Shown: positions 24,177-38,034 of the stretch, one piece after another
Layout of the letters: the number at the start of each line of letters is the position of its first letter
How positions within the stretch are numbered: the first letter of the stretch is position 1
Assembly (NCBI GenBank): GCA_030685235.1
Contig: MU839094.1
Location: 1 to 64,000 of the forward strand
From: Copromyces sp. CBS 386.78
Lineage: Eukaryota; Ascomycota; Sordariomycetes; Sordariales; Sordariaceae
Reading direction: 5' to 3'
DNA length: 64,000 nt
Notes under the pieces: model-generated
Seen by the model: only the letters and a program-made list of their open reading frames with translations
Told to the model about the DNA's origin: nothing
The model's database searches: none
Program-made: the position numbers and the translations under genes

Positions 24177-25214
24177 TAAAATGGAGCAAAACCACACCAA
24201 TAAAGGAACGGAGCTACACTATACAAACTTGTATAGCGAGGAGCAGATTTAGAGTTGATAATCTTGTCTGTAGGATTGGATGGAGTTATTAAATTACAAT
24301 TATAAAATTACTAAAAGGAAAGATAGAAGGTAAAGTAGAGCTTTACCTCTATATTTTTTTTAAAATAGCGAGGTGCGGATTTGGAAGTCGGTATTAAAGA
24401 AGATAAGAAGTACTTTACGAATATTGATCTGGAGTGGAAAACACCACACAGGAAGAGAGACCAACTCCCTACTATAGAAAAATTAACTCAATTAATATAA
24501 AAATTATAAGAATCAACACCTTAAAAAGGGGAGTAGATCTGCCGTAAAATAAATCCTATCCGTAAAATGAAGACGAGGAGATCCTCACATGCCAACCATC
24601 GACCACTTAAAAGAGATTAGAGCCAATACTAAAGTATTGTACTCTAACGGATTTTCGAGAGAGGTTAAGGGAATAAATCTAGACGTTAATCTTTTTAAGA
24701 GGGGATTACGAAGCAAAGGAAGAATAAACTTAGTATAGGAAAACGAATCTAGGATCAGAATTCGAATATATTCTTCTAAGAAGGAGTATTATTTAGTCTA
24801 AATTGCTTATCTCTCTTCCCAAATTTCGAAGGAGATTCCTTCTCCTTTTATCTTTAAAGCTCAAACCTATGATTAATAGTACTTGACTGAGCAACTGATT
24901 TGCTCCCACTTGTGATGAACTACCCTGCTCCCTTGATGACCCCGTGGTCCTTAGCTAAAGAAAAAACGTGAAAAAATTCCCTAAATTAATATAATTAAAG
25001 ATTTTTAAAAAGGGAGTATTATAAAGATTTTAAAAATATTGGTATTTAATTTGTTGCTCTTTACTTACTTAATTGTCTATAGTTTAAAAGGGGATACTAT
25101 CCTTCTTATATTTTTTCTATTTTTAACTTTATTCCGCCCTAGAGTAGATCTATTCTTTAGTATTTTAGTTCTATAAGTATTTTAATATTTATTCTAATAA
25201 AATGCCCTAATTTA
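24177..25214 (-). repeat. 3' LTR of element B, interrupted by a solo LTR of family D
   Basis: Without the 564-bp insert and its duplication it is 470 bp and collinear with 37360-37828. The part left of the insert keeps many CpA sites (e.g. GGAGCAAAACCACACCAATA), while the part right of it is strongly RIP-mutated. Confidence 0.9.
24425..24988 (-). repeat. Solo LTR of family D inside the LTR of B
   Basis: A 564-bp sequence matching the LTRs of element D (40934-41499 and 52798-53363), with ATAT on both sides (24421-24424 and 24989-24992). The empty site is preserved in the other LTR of B (TACGAATATGATTAAAG near 37598-37614). It is clearly less RIP-mutated than the LTRs of the full-length D copy. 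Confidence 0.93.
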
Positions 25215-27599
25215 AATTTTCCCTTCGGAAGTAGTAAAAATATACGAATTATTTCCGTATTATAAATTTAAATATTTAATAAAGGAAAAAATAGGGTATA
25301 TTCTTTAGAATAGCGGGTAGTAATTTATACTTTATATAAAAGTAAAAAGTCCTAAATAAATAATAATTAGTAAGTAATTTTATATTCTATTTATTATTTA
25401 TGCGCCCCCTTTGCCTTCTTCGCTTATTCCTTCTTTCGTAGTTACTTTATACCCTTTCTCTTTCGGTTAAAAATCCCTTATAATTTAAATATATTAATTA
25501 CGGAGGGTAGAAGTATACTTTAAATTATATTTTTTACGAGTATTGGTATATATTTATATTCGACGGCGGTAATCTGCTTACTAGCCCCCTTTATATTTTG
25601 TCCGCCGATTTTTGGGCGGGTAGGATAAAATAATTAATAATAAATCGTTCCCTAAATTTTAGTATATTTAGTCTTTCTTTGTCCTTTATACGTTTAATAA
25701 TTTTGCGATTCTTTTCGGGTACTTTTAAGATTTCGGCTAGTAGTCTTCGTAATTTAGGCGTTTTAAGAATAATTATTAGTATTTTTAGCGTATTAATTAG
25801 GAGGGGATCCGCTCCTCTATCTTTATTGGAAGTAGGGTTGTTTTAAATATAAGTCGTGAAATTTAAAGGCTTTCCCTATTTTTAATTAAATAAGTTGTAA
25901 AAAGCGTTCTATTTTCCCTATTCTTCTTTTGGGATTTTGAATTTTCTATTTCTTTTAAATATTTTAGGGCTATAAGGAAATTTATTCTATATTGTATTTA
26001 GTTAGGCGAATTTTCCGTAGTATGCTTAAGAGTATTAATAAATATTATTCCTTTCTTTCGGTCTTATTAATTTTATTGTCGATTATATTTAAATTATTTA
26101 AGTGTAATTATATATAGCTTTTATTTATTATCGGACTATTACGCTTTTTAATTATAAAAAGTTATTTAATTAAGTTTAAGATTGCTAATATTGCCCCGCT
26201 TCCTATAAAATTAATATTAAAATATTGTCCTAATTTAGGTAGAAATCCTTCCGTTTTATTTTAATAAAGAATATTGTACCACCTTTAAAACTTAGAGATT
26301 ATAAGTCTATATTAATTATTAAGTAAGAAATTTTATATTTAGTTACCGCTATCGGTCGTTTAGATCGACCCTTCTTCTATACTTACTATAAATATTATAA
26401 TAAATAATTATAAAAATTTTATAGGTGGAATAGATTAATTCTATTCTTTTTTCGTCGAATACTAAATTATAGTAATATTATATTATTACTATTTGGTTAT
26501 AAATTACGAAAATAAAATATTAATTATAATAAATAAGTAAATATTAGAATTAGGTAACTTTAAAAAAAATTGTAATTTCCTCTCTTATATTTTAAAACTA
26601 TAAGGTTTTTGACGTAAGGATTTCTATATTGGGAGGAATATATATTTTATCCCCGAACTTTCCTAATATTTATATAATATTTTTAGTAATAAAAAACCTA
26701 TTAAAATAATTATGAGTATTTACGTAGTACTAAAGGTTAGCTATTCTAAGGGCTAAATTTTTCTATAGAATTTTATTCGGTTAAGCGGATTTAATTTATT
26801 AATTGGCCGGTAGGCGGAAATTTATTCCAAACGTTCGAATAAAAGTACTTTTATTATTATTATTATTATTTTAAATTTCGTAGGGTATAGATCCTATAAT
26901 ATTTAATTTCTTATTTTTCGTATATTTAGGGAAATATTAATTAGCGGCGTAATTAAAATTTTTAGCCGGTTTAGGTTTCGGCGGGTAAATTTCCTCCGGT
27001 CGAATAAAGATCTCTTCGTAAGTTTCGGTTTTAATATTTTATTATTTAAAGAACGTTTAAATTATTTTAGATAATTTATTTATATTAATTATTATATTTA
27101 TTTTTAATTAGGAAAGGTTTTAGGTTGCGTTATATTTTATTTTAATTAAATAAGTAAATTATTATTATTAAAAGAAAAAAAAGAAATTTTATTGTGAAAG
27201 GGGTAGATTTATTCTTAAGGAGGCTTGAAAGAGAATATTTAAGTATAGATTAATATTAGTTATTATCCGTCTAAATATTAATTAAATATTATTTAAGTAA
27301 TACGGTACTTTAATTATTATTTATTAATTCTTATAAATATTTACCCGTTCTCTTATCCTTTTATTTTATAAATTTCTATTATATTCTTATACCGGTTGCC
27401 TAATTAACGTTTAAATTATTAATTATACCACCTATATTTAAAAGAATTACTATCTTTACCCTTTAGCCGCTAATAAATTTCCTCCTTTTATTTTTTTATT
27501 TTTTACGCGTTCTTCTTCTTTAATTACTAATATCCGCTTTACTTTCTTTAATTATATATAATCTAATTATTTATTATATTTAGAAATAATTCGCTTATT
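25215..27599. other. Element B 3' non-coding or unrecognised region
   Basis: About 2.4 kb between the 3' LTR and the antisense frame. It is heavily AT-rich. I see no frame on either strand that I can support, although short stop-poor runs exist on the plus strand near 26400-26800. In element D the corresponding spacer is only about 280 bp. Confidence 0.5.
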
Positions 27600-29334
27600 T
27601 TAATAAATTTTATTTAGGAGGCTATATAATAGCTATATTTATTTTCGAAACGTATTAATATAAATCTCTAGGCAATTTTTAATATCTTGAATTTAGCCTT
27701 CCTAATTAAAAAGAGATTTGCCCTTCCGATTTATATGGACTTTACGCCCGTATATTCCCTTATTACTAAGAATAATTTTAAATACGTTAATAAGAAGTTT
27801 GATAGAAAGAAATAATTCTTTTCTAAAATAAATATTAACCCCTTTATAAACCCTATTATACCTAATAATTTTTAAGGTATAGAAGGTTATATTTTTAATA
27901 AGATTTTTGCGTATAAGGTATAGATTTTTACTATTATTTAATTTAGGCTTATAGGTTAGTTATATTTAGAGTAGGTATTATTTTTAAATCCTATTGCTTT
28001 TAAAAAATTTATTAATACTTTTTAATTAATTAACGAATATTATTATATTTTCCTTTTATTAGTTACTAACGAGGGTATAATTTCCCTTTAGCGTATATTT
28101 ATTAAAAAAAAGGGAGTTTAATTGTATAGTCTTTATACTATATCCTTTATAGGAAAGAAGGAGTGTATTTTAAGTTTTTTAATTTAAAGTTTCGGCCTTC
28201 CGTACGAATCCGCTCGTCCCTATCTTTTTTAATAATTTTTTATTAATTGCTTTTACTTTTAGAAACCGTTACCCGTATTTTTATTATATTTCCCGGCTTT
28301 AAAAGACTTTTATTTCTATTTTTATAGCGAAAGGGAAATAGGAAACTTTAAATATTTAGACCCCCTTTTTAAGTTGTATACTTATATTAATTAATATTAA
28401 GAGGGGGATTTACGGGAATTATACTTAATTTAGTAAGAGAATTAATTAATATAATTCTTTTGTAGAAAACTTCTAAAATTTTGAATTTCTCATTTAGAAA
28501 GACTTTAACTTCATTCGCTTATATTATATTATAATTGGTAATTGCGGTTAAAAGGGTAATTTCCTAACTATTAAAAGTATTAAATAAAAGGATTGGATTA
28601 AAATTAAAGTGCGGATCCCTTATAAAATTCGTTATTAGGCCGACTATATTACTTTCGAATATTATTAATTAAATTTGAGAGGTAGTAGTTGTATTATTTA
28701 TAGTAATTATAAATTAGAAAAGAATAAGGAAGAATTTCTATCCTTTTAGTAGAACGATAATAATAATAATAATAAACCCTTTAATAGAAATTTAAATAGT
28801 AATATTAAGATAGGAGATAATAAAGAAGAATTCAATAAAGATTTTAATAAGGATAAAGATAAAGAGTATAAAAATAAGCCCGAAGATAAGGATAATAATT
28901 GTGCGGTGGGATAGTAGGCTGCGCAAGTAGTAATTAATATAGAGAGAACTACTTTATTAAAGAAGTTTTAGGAGGATTGGAAAATTATCTTTAAAAAGGC
29001 TTTTAAAAGGAAGGAGATTAATAAGGAGGAAACCCCTTTTATTAATAGCGATGATTTTAATGAGGGTATTAATAGTAATAGCGATAATAGCGGTATAAAA
29101 TTAGAATTAGCTAAAGTAAGGGCGAAAATTATAAAAATAAAAGAGCCTATTATTTTTAGGCTACGCCCTAAGAAGATTATTAGGTATAAGGGGAGTAGCG
29201 AAGATCCCCTCTATTAGTAGTTGGGGTAGTATAAAAACGTTGAAGTCTAAATATTAAAGGAATTAGGGTATTTTTTATATATAAATAAAAGAATAATAAA
29301 AGAAAAAATCGCGAAAAATTTTCTAATAGTAAGA
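27600..29334 (+). pseudogene. Ancestral antisense ORF in the 3' part of element B, function unknown
   Basis: On the plus strand, opposite to gag-pol, a long frame can be followed through stops that are almost all TAA/TAG at plausible Gln/Trp codons. It contains RFALPIYMDFTPVYSLI (about 27714-27764), NEGIISL, FIKKKGV, LPYESARPYLF (near 28200) and FYFYSEREIGNFKYLDPLF. It shifts frame once near 28.5 kb and ends with an Asn/Lys/Asp-rich acidic tract (NKDKDKEYKNKPEDKDN) and a basic tail (EPIIFRLRPKKIIRYKG). The start is uncertain (ATG at 27735 is one option). A similar antisense frame in element D (41782-43130) argues that it was a real gene. I recognise no domain. Confidence 0.5.
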
Positions 29335-29934
29335 TAAGAATCTTCCTTTAATACTTTCTTCCCTTAGTACGGATTTGTACTTAATTATTTAGTATTTTGG
29401 TTTTCCCTTTGAAAGTGGGTAAATACTAATCGATTACTTTCGTAATAATAAACTTAAATTATAATAATAATAAAAAAAGAAAAAAGAAAATGCAAAAGGG
29501 AAAGGGCAATATAATATATAATAGGAATACTAATATTTTAATTATTTAGTTTAGATCTACTCTTGCCTAGGAATATAATTCCCTTTAATAAAGAATAAGT
29601 TAGGAATTTTATATTATAGAATTAGCGGGAACTTCCCTTAGTTAATTAATATATAAGTAAAATAAAGATAAAGGAAAAATAAAAAGAGTAATAGAAATAA
29701 ATAATAAAATAAATAAAGTACAAAGGAAAAATCCATTTGTAGACGAAGTACGGATTAACGTAATTAATAATTAATCTTCTATTAAAGCCTATATTCCTGG
29801 TAGTTTCCCTTTAGGTATTATAATTTTAATTTTTAATTTCCTAAGATTACGTTTTATCCTCTCTTTAAATATTATATTCCGTATCCTCCTCTTTTCTTTT
29901 CCTTTTTTTCGACCTCTTGAAGTATAAATTCCTC

Positions 29935-32900
29935 CTATAGTATTCGTTTTGATATTTCTTCTATAATTAATTTATTATCCTCTAAGTTAAATTCCCTTAT
30001 ATTTTCAACGGGGCTGATCCGCTCTTTTCTAAGTCCTAAATTCGGCTTTATAATATTTAATATTATTCCTTCCTTAGGTATAAATTTTTTAATCCTCCTA
30101 GCGTTTATAAGTTTATTAAGTAGTATTCTATTAAGAATATTAATATAGTATATATTTCCCGAAGCGGAAATCCGGTACATATAATAAAGTCCTTGCTAGC
30201 GATAAAATAATTTCCGTATAAAATTTATATTAATTTTACAAATATTATTATATTTTAAAACTAGGTCGTTAATTTCAATTTGGGCGTTCTTAAGTCGTAT
30301 TTTTCGCTAGTCCTATTTATTATAATAGTTAATTATTATTTCCCTTACTATAGTGACTTTTTCTACTATTTAAGTAAACTTATATTTAATATCCTTATAT
30401 ATTTTAGCGACTGTATAAATTAGCTCCTCCCTAATTATTTGTTTATTATTATTTTTCTAATTAGTAACCTGCTATAATAGTAAATTAAATTCAATAGGGG
30501 AAATAAGGTTATAATTATATATAAATTAGAAAAGTATATATCCGTAGCTTCCTTTAATAGTTGTATAGTCGGCGAAAAGGATATAGGGGAATATTTTTTT
30601 TAGTCGGTATTTTTACCGTCGATTATTTTTATTAGTAAAGAGGCGATTATTATATACCCTTATTCGTTCGTACTATTAGCCCTAGAATTATAAAGTATAA
30701 TATATTTTTTAGGGATTTTAAATTAGAGTAGATATTTTATTATAACCTTCTAGAATTTTGGATTACTATTTATTAAAATTGTAAGAAGGTATCCCTACTT
30801 TAAGAATAATTATTTAAAGAATATTTTTACTTTCGTAGACGTAATATTAGGAAGAAGGGTTACTTTAATATAGTTTATAAAGTCGTTTCGGGCTTCTAAA
30901 AACGGAATTTTCTTATTATTTAATTTTAAAAGGTATTGGATATCTAATATCTATTTCCTAAAAGGATAGGAATTAGGATAAAATTAGTAGTAATTATTTT
31001 TAAAACATTTCGGGTTGAATATTTAATATTAGGGGTAAAAGTAAATTATTTTTTCGATTTAAATATATATACCCTTTTAATAATAGTATTTAATAATACG
31101 CTAATATATTCTTTTATAGCGTCGGTAGCCTACTTCGTTATAATAACGGATTATAATCTATTAGCGCTCTTTTAAGTTATTAATAAATTGTTAAGGAATT
31201 TATATTAGAATAGTTAGCCGTAATTAAAGAATATTATTTTAAATTATAAATTTAAAGGCGTTCTTATAGAATTAGCGTTTTACAATTATACCTTTTAAAC
31301 GTATAAGTATTTTAAAGGTTATTAAATATTTAGCGATTTCTTCCGATTATTTTAATTAATCTCCTTTTAAAATTAGTTTATTAAATTTATTAATTTAGTT
31401 AAAATAAATCTACGTATTAATAAAATTATTAATATCCTTTTTATATTCCTTTTTATATAAATTAGAAGGTTTTAATAGTTTATAAAATAGATTGTTAATT
31501 ATTATATTTTTAAAATTAAGGATGTATTTAATTTTAAAATTAAAAAATTTAATTTAAGCGATCTACTATATTAATAGTATTCTAAGGATATTATTAATAA
31601 TATTATTTAATTAATAGATTAGGACTATAGTATTAGTCTTAATAACGAAATAAATATTAAATAATTATTTTTTCAATTGTTTTAAAGCATAAAGAAGATT
31701 CCGAAATTCCTTCTTTATAGTATTATAGCGTTTTTTAATATTAGACCCAATTTTATTTTTAAAGCGGTATAAGTATTTTTTTCCGTCGGGGCCGATCTAT
31801 TTTAAGATTACTCTTTAACCTTCTAGTAATATATTTACTATAAGATAAATTATTTTATAACGTTCGTTATTGTAAATTAGTATAGTAAAGATCGGTATTA
31901 TAGTAATTAAATATTAAAAATATTTTATTACGAACTATTGGTTTTTAATTTACTATTATTTAATACCCTTTTTTATTAATATATAAAAGGGGATTGTAAT
32001 AATACCGAAACTTTTAATCCAAATTTTATAGTATTCTATAATATTTAAGAAGGAGCGAACCTCTTTTACGCCCTTCCTTTTCTTATTAGAATCTTCCTTA
32101 TAATAAATCTATTTATTAATTTTAATAATTTTATCCTTATTTAGTACTCTCCCTTTAAATATATATAAATACCCGATTAATATTATTTCCTTTTAATACT
32201 ATTATAATTTAATAATTATAATTATTCTTCTAATTAATTTGATATTAAAAAGTACTTTATTAATATTTATAAAATATTTTAATATATATTTTTTAATTCC
32301 CTTAGTACCGATCTACTTATTATTATAATTTAACTAAGGTCTTTTAATATAAATATCGTTAAGGTATAGTTAGTAAATATTAGGGATTAGATTATAGAAT
32401 ATCCGAATTATAGTTTTTATAAATTATATAATAGAATTAATACTTTTTTATAGTAGAATAGTTATCCGAAATAGGCTAAGAGGGGTTATAAAAGTAGTAA
32501 TATTATAATTAGCTTTATCGAAGGAGATTTAATCGTACTTAGAAAAGAGGTCTAGTAGGGATATTATTTTACAACTTTTAAAAATTTTATTAAATTCCTT
32601 ATAACCCGGTAGTAAATTAATATCTTTTAGTATTACTTTATTAATTTTTTAAGTATTATTAATTAGGCGTAAACCTTTATCCTTCTTCGTAATTAAAAAT
32701 TAATTATTATAATATATTATATAGTTTTTCTCTAAAATCTTTTTCTTAATCCTATCCTTCAATAAATTATATATTTTAATATAGAAAGCCTTTAATATTA
32801 GAATAAATTTTAATTACTAGGCGGAATAAGGGATAGTACGGATTTATTAAAGGGGGATAATATCGGAATATAATTTACTATATTCTATAAAGTTTTAAGC

Positions 32901-35900
32901 TAAAATTTACTTTTTATTATAAAGGATATAAGTAAAAAGTTTAATTTCTCTTTTATTAAGAATATCCTAAACTTTTTTAAATATAATTTAAAGTCGTTCC
33001 TCTATTAATTTCGACTTATAGATTAGTTCTATAAATTTTAGGATAATATATTAATCCTATTCCGAACCGAAATTTTTAAGCGAATTAATAATCCGCTCCT
33101 TTATTATTTCTAACTTCTTTATCTTCTAATTTAAATCCCTATCTAATTTTGAACTATTAGAAATTATATTATTAATTAAATTAACCTTTTAATTTACCCG
33201 CTTATATATTATATAAATCTATACTACTACTTTTAATCTTCCTTTAAAAAACCCCTCCCTATAAATACCAACCTCCTTTAATAGCTTTACTAAAATCCTC
33301 CTTATATACCGACGAACCTACTTAGAAATTTATACCTCTTCTTAATTGTTTTTTATAATCCTTTCTTAAATTTCCTATAATTTTTTATATCCGTCCTTCT
33401 TTATTTATAAAAAATTTAATAGTTAATTAGCTACTATATTTAGTAATAGCGCGATCTATTTATTATCCTCTTTAAATTCTAATTATTTAAGTAGTTTAAT
33501 TACTTTTCCTCCTTATATTTTCGAATCTTCTTTTTTTCTATAAATATTCGAAGATATAATTATAATAAAGGAATTAAATCCGCTATTAATCTTCCCTTAA
33601 AGTTTCTAAATTAATAATTAGCGCGGTATAGATTACTACCCCTTTAAAGGTTATAATTATATAGTTCTTTCCTCCCTTATTATAAATTATATAAATATTA
33701 GTATTTTAGAAAAATAGTAGCTTTAAAATAATATTATAATTGGGTAAAGTTTATTCGGTAATAAAGAAATAAATTTCTTTTCCTTTATCGAATAAATAAA
33801 CCTTTTTATATATTTTATTAAGGAATCCCCTCTTACTTTTATTACTATTAATATTAATAATTTAAATAGAAATACTTTAAAGACTTAAATTATTAGTTAA
33901 TACCTTATTAATAGTATTATATTTAATTTTTATATTTAAAAGAATTATAACCTTCTTATTTCCTTTATATTTAATAGAGACGTAGAGCGTAGGTAAAGGA
34001 GTTAGGCGGATTATATTTCTTTTAAATAGAGAAGATTTATCGATAAATTTCATATAGTTAATCGCTAGTACTAAAATATTATAAAATAAAATAATTTAAG
34101 TAAGAATAAATCTATTCCTCTTCTAATTACTAAAATTCCGCTATTCGAATATAGAAAAAATATCTTCGCTAAAATTAGACCGTCCGAATAATAAATTTCC
34201 TCCTCGTTTAATAACCTCTATAAGATTAATTAATAATATTTTTATAAATTCCTGCCTATTAACGGATATATTATTAATTTAAACTCCTACTAATATAATA
34301 GGAACGAATTTATTAGCTTTAAAATTATTATCGGGGGTAATATTACTATAGTATTTAAACTATACCCTAAAAATCCTATTTTTATTATAAAGGACGTTCG
34401 AAAATTATTCGACTTAATTATAAATAGTTTTAGCGTTAATAGGGTTATTACGAATAATATTTTCGACGGTAATAATAATTTTAATATTTATAAATTTAGC
34501 CGTTATAGGGTTCTATTCTTTTATTTCCGAAATAGTATCTTTAATTTTAGTCTCTTTAGTAGGGAATTAATTAATATTATCCTCCTTTATTATAAAAGAA
34601 ACCTTTTTCGATATTATTTTTATTGTTAGTATTATCGGTATTAATATAGGGGTAAGAGCGGATTTGCGCGCGCGGGCTTTATTTTCGAAAGTTGTACTAG
34701 GTTATTTAAATATAGTATTAATATCCCCTAATATAGAAGGACGAAAGAAAGGAAGTATAATTATAAATTTTTAAATAATATTTTCCGTCCGAAGCTTCTT
34801 TAATTTATTAGCGGTTATAATAATAGTTTTCTAAAGGGTGCAAATTTACTTTTTACTATTAGTAATTTCTTTAATTTAAGTAGAAATAGTTAGTTAGGTT
34901 TAAATAATATATGTACCGATTATTCAGTTATTAATTAAAGACGAAAATTTATATATTTTATCGAATACCCCTATTATATTATAATTAACGGCGGCTCCGG
35001 ATTTCTTTTAAGTTTAAATTTGGTTTTAATATACTTTAGTACCCTTAAGGTTTAGAAGAACTTCGAAAAATAGGATAAATAGCGGGTTCTTAATATTCTT
35101 CTTCTATTAATAATTAAATTTTTACTTTTTAAAATCCTTATAATTAATATATTCAGGATTTAAGGCTATAAGGGAGTAGATTAATTTATTAAAAGTATTA
35201 GCGTTATAAGTGTAATTAAAGAGATTCTTATTAATAAAATTATTATAATTTAATATAGCTCCCTTATAAATAATAGGAAATATAGATTTCTCCTTATTAT
35301 ATAGCTTCTAAATTAAAATATTATAGTGGGTATTAATATCTTTTTTAAAATAAGTAGTAAAGTAATACCTCGGTTCTCCGTAATAATAGTATTACTATAG
35401 ACCTATTCTTCCCTATCCTTTATAACCTCTACTTCTACTTTTAATAAACGCATTTTAACTAATTTAAATAATATTAATATAAGTATTCAAAATTTAAGTC
35501 GGCTAATAGGTAATAGGTTGAGGGGGAATACTAGGGATAGTGGTTTATTAGAATTAGTAATTAATAATAGTATTCTAAGCGATTATAAATTATTTTATTA
35601 ACCGGACTAATTTTTCTATAGTATTTTTAATAGTATTAGGTCCGCTTTTAATTATAATTTTAATTTTAATTTTAATCTTCTTAATAAAGACCTTTATAAA
35701 AACTTCCTCTTTAAATAATAAAAAAAAGGAATTTATATTAATAATTTACTTACTTTTACGCTTATTCTTCCTAGTAGAAATCTCTTCCTTACTATTATTA
35801 ATATGAATAGATTCGTTAATATCTAAATCGTTAAATTATTTAACTACGAGCCTAATTAATTTTTAGGAGAATTTAATCTATTTTATAATATAAATATCGT

Positions 35901-37350
35901 TTTTATATTTTTTTAAGAAGGAAATAATTATATATTTAGTATTAATATATAATTTCTGGTAAAAACTTTTAATAATATTATAATTAATACTATATTAATT
36001 TATAGTAAATTAGTAAATTAGTAAGGCCGAATAAGTAAAAATAGTATTAATAATTTTACCTTTCTTATAAAAGACGTATTTAATATAGAACTTCTTTAAT
36101 ATAGAAAAAATATTATTAATTTACTTAAAGTCTTTAACTTTGTAAATTATTTTAAATTGTTAAATAAATTCGTCCCAAATATAAATCCCTTTCGCTTTAA
36201 AGTTGTAGAAAATATTTTTATTAATATTTTTAAAGTCCTTCTTATATTATTAGAATTAAATAGTAATTTTAAATTCGTTATTACTAAATTTATAAATTCC
36301 GATTTTTTCTTCGAATAATTTAAGGTATTTAAAAACCTTCTTACTATTAAACTTCTTTTTAAAAATAATATCGCAAATAAAAGTAATATTATTAATAAAG
36401 AGGGCGGTAGCGGCGTTAAGGGTTATCTTAGTAGCGGTAGAAGAAATAATAATAAGGGGAAAAATAATAAAAGGGGTTCCTTTAAAGGAAGTAATAAAAT
36501 TAAATATATTAAGTAGTACGGATTTATAGGTTATAAAAGGGTAAAAATATTGTATAATATTATATTAATATTTAAAATAATTAATAGTATCGGTATTATT
36601 ATTTAATAAAGTATAGATTTACCCTTCCTTATCCGTATTTTCTTTGTAGAAGCGTTTTAGCATTATTAATAAGTTAAATCGCTTTTCGGAATTTTATAAT
36701 AATTTTATTTCGAAATTTTCTAAAAAGTAGGTTCCGTTAATCACCTCCTTACTAATTACCTTTACCTCTTTTAATAATATTCTAAAATTCTTAAAAATAT
36801 TAAGAAAAATTCGGATTATTAGAATAAGGAGCCTTATAATAATTTTAATTAACCGGAGAATAAATTCCTCGTATAATTTGCGAATATTTAATTACTAAAC
36901 GTTAATTAATTAGGAATAAACTTCTACCGCCCTATTAATCTTTAATTTTTATCGTTTAAATTTACTTTCTAAAGTTCTATCTTTATTCTTTTTAATTCGA
37001 TTTCATTTAATTCTATCGTTAAAATTAATTCTTTCTTTCTTCGTTTCGGTTCTAGTATCTTCTTTTTAAGTCGTTAAATTAGTATTTTTACTAACCGTCG
37101 CCAATAGATCGTAATAATATCGGAAAAATGGAAATTTATATACATCCGAAATTAAAGTTTCTTATAAATTAAGTAAAAGATTTCGTTGCCGATAGAACCG
37201 ATTAGCTCTTCGCTATTCGAATTTCGGCTTTTAAATTAATATCCCGAGGGCTTTAGGGATAACTTCAACGTTTATAGGAAACCCCGGCCGAAGGCTCCCT
37301 AAGTTCGTATTAACTAGTTTAGTTAGGAGTTTGAAATTTATTTCGTCTTT
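29935..37350 (-). pseudogene. gag-pol of element B (RIP-damaged)
   Basis: Read right to left on the minus strand. A gag region lies at about 35400-37300 and a protease region near 34000; both are assigned by position. RT has an LITKKDKGLRLINN block near 32650-32700, then NLLPGYKEFN, SLLDLFSKYD (family SLxDxFSGYD) and the catalytic box YLND at 32355-32366 (first Asp now Asn). RNase H and integrase follow to about 30000. An 81-codon open piece at 29935-30180 (GNIYYINILNRILLNKL) closes the pol reading. The RT subgroup, with KKDxGLRxxN and FSKYD-type motifs, differs from that of C, E and F. Stops are RIP-type. Domain limits are approximate. Confidence 0.7.
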
Positions 37351-37359
37351 ATTACTATT

Positions 37360-37828
37360 TAAAATAGAGTAAAACTATACTAATAAAGGAATAGGGCTAT
37401 ACTATATAAACTTATATAACGAAGAATAGATCTAGAATTAATAATTTTATCCGTAGGATTAGATAGAGTTATTAAATTACAATTATAAAACTACTAAAAG
37501 GAAAGATAGAAAGTAAAGTAAAGCTTTACTTCTATACTTTTTTTAAGATAGCGAGGTACGGATTTGGAGGTCGGTATTAAAGAAAATAAGAAGTACTTTA
37601 CGAATATGATTAAAGATTTTTAAAAAGGGAGTATTACAAAGATTTTAAGAATATTAGTATTCAATTCGTTATTTTCTACTTACTTAGTTATCTATAGTTT
37701 AAAAGGGGATACCATCCTTCTTATACTTTTCCATCTTCAACCCTATTCCACCCTAGAGTAGATCCGCTCCTTAGTGTCTTAGCTCTACAAGTATCTTAAC
37801 ATCTATTCCGATAAAACGCCCCAACTCA
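37360..37828 (-). repeat. 5' LTR of element B
   Basis: A 469-bp LTR ending (plus strand) CCCCAACTCA, i.e. TGAGTTGGGG at the 5' end on the coding strand. Its outer (right) half retains CpA-rich sequence, while its inner half is RIP-mutated, mirroring the 3' LTR. The sequence left of it (primer site region) does not begin with TGG. Confidence 0.9.
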
Positions 37829-38034
37829 CTAATAAAGAACGTAGAAATATAATTAAAAGTTAGGACCTACTAATAGGGGGATAATAATAATATAGCCGCT
37901 TAATTGCGGATTGTAAGCGTTTAATTACGGATCGAAGAGTTAGAAGACGGGGATTGAAATAAGATCTATTATTTTATATATATATACTAAATAGATCGTT
38001 TGAAGCTCTATAAACTTCTTTTGCAAGGAGGTAG
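37829..38034 (+). other. Element C 3' end between B and the 3' LTR
   Basis: The last about 200 bp of element C internal DNA, starting with the CTAA duplication of B. The 3' LTR is preceded by the purine-rich GCAAGGAGGTAG, a possible polypurine tract. Confidence 0.55.

Larger units (their letters stand above)
24177..37828 (-). mobile_element. Giant Ty3/gypsy retrotransposon B, minus strand (about 13.1 kb net)
   Basis: LTRs of about 470 bp: left 24177-25214 (interrupted by a solo LTR at 24425-24988) and right 37360-37828. They are flanked by a CTAA duplication (24173-24176 and 37829-37832). On the minus strand the LTR starts TGAGTTGGGG and a purine tract (CCGAAGGGAAAAT, plus-strand near 25216-25230) adjoins the 3' LTR, fixing the orientation. 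Pol motifs read on the minus strand, and an antisense frame lies in the 3' part. At about 13 kb it is far larger than C, E and F. It shares structure and sequence with element D. Confidence 0.9.
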
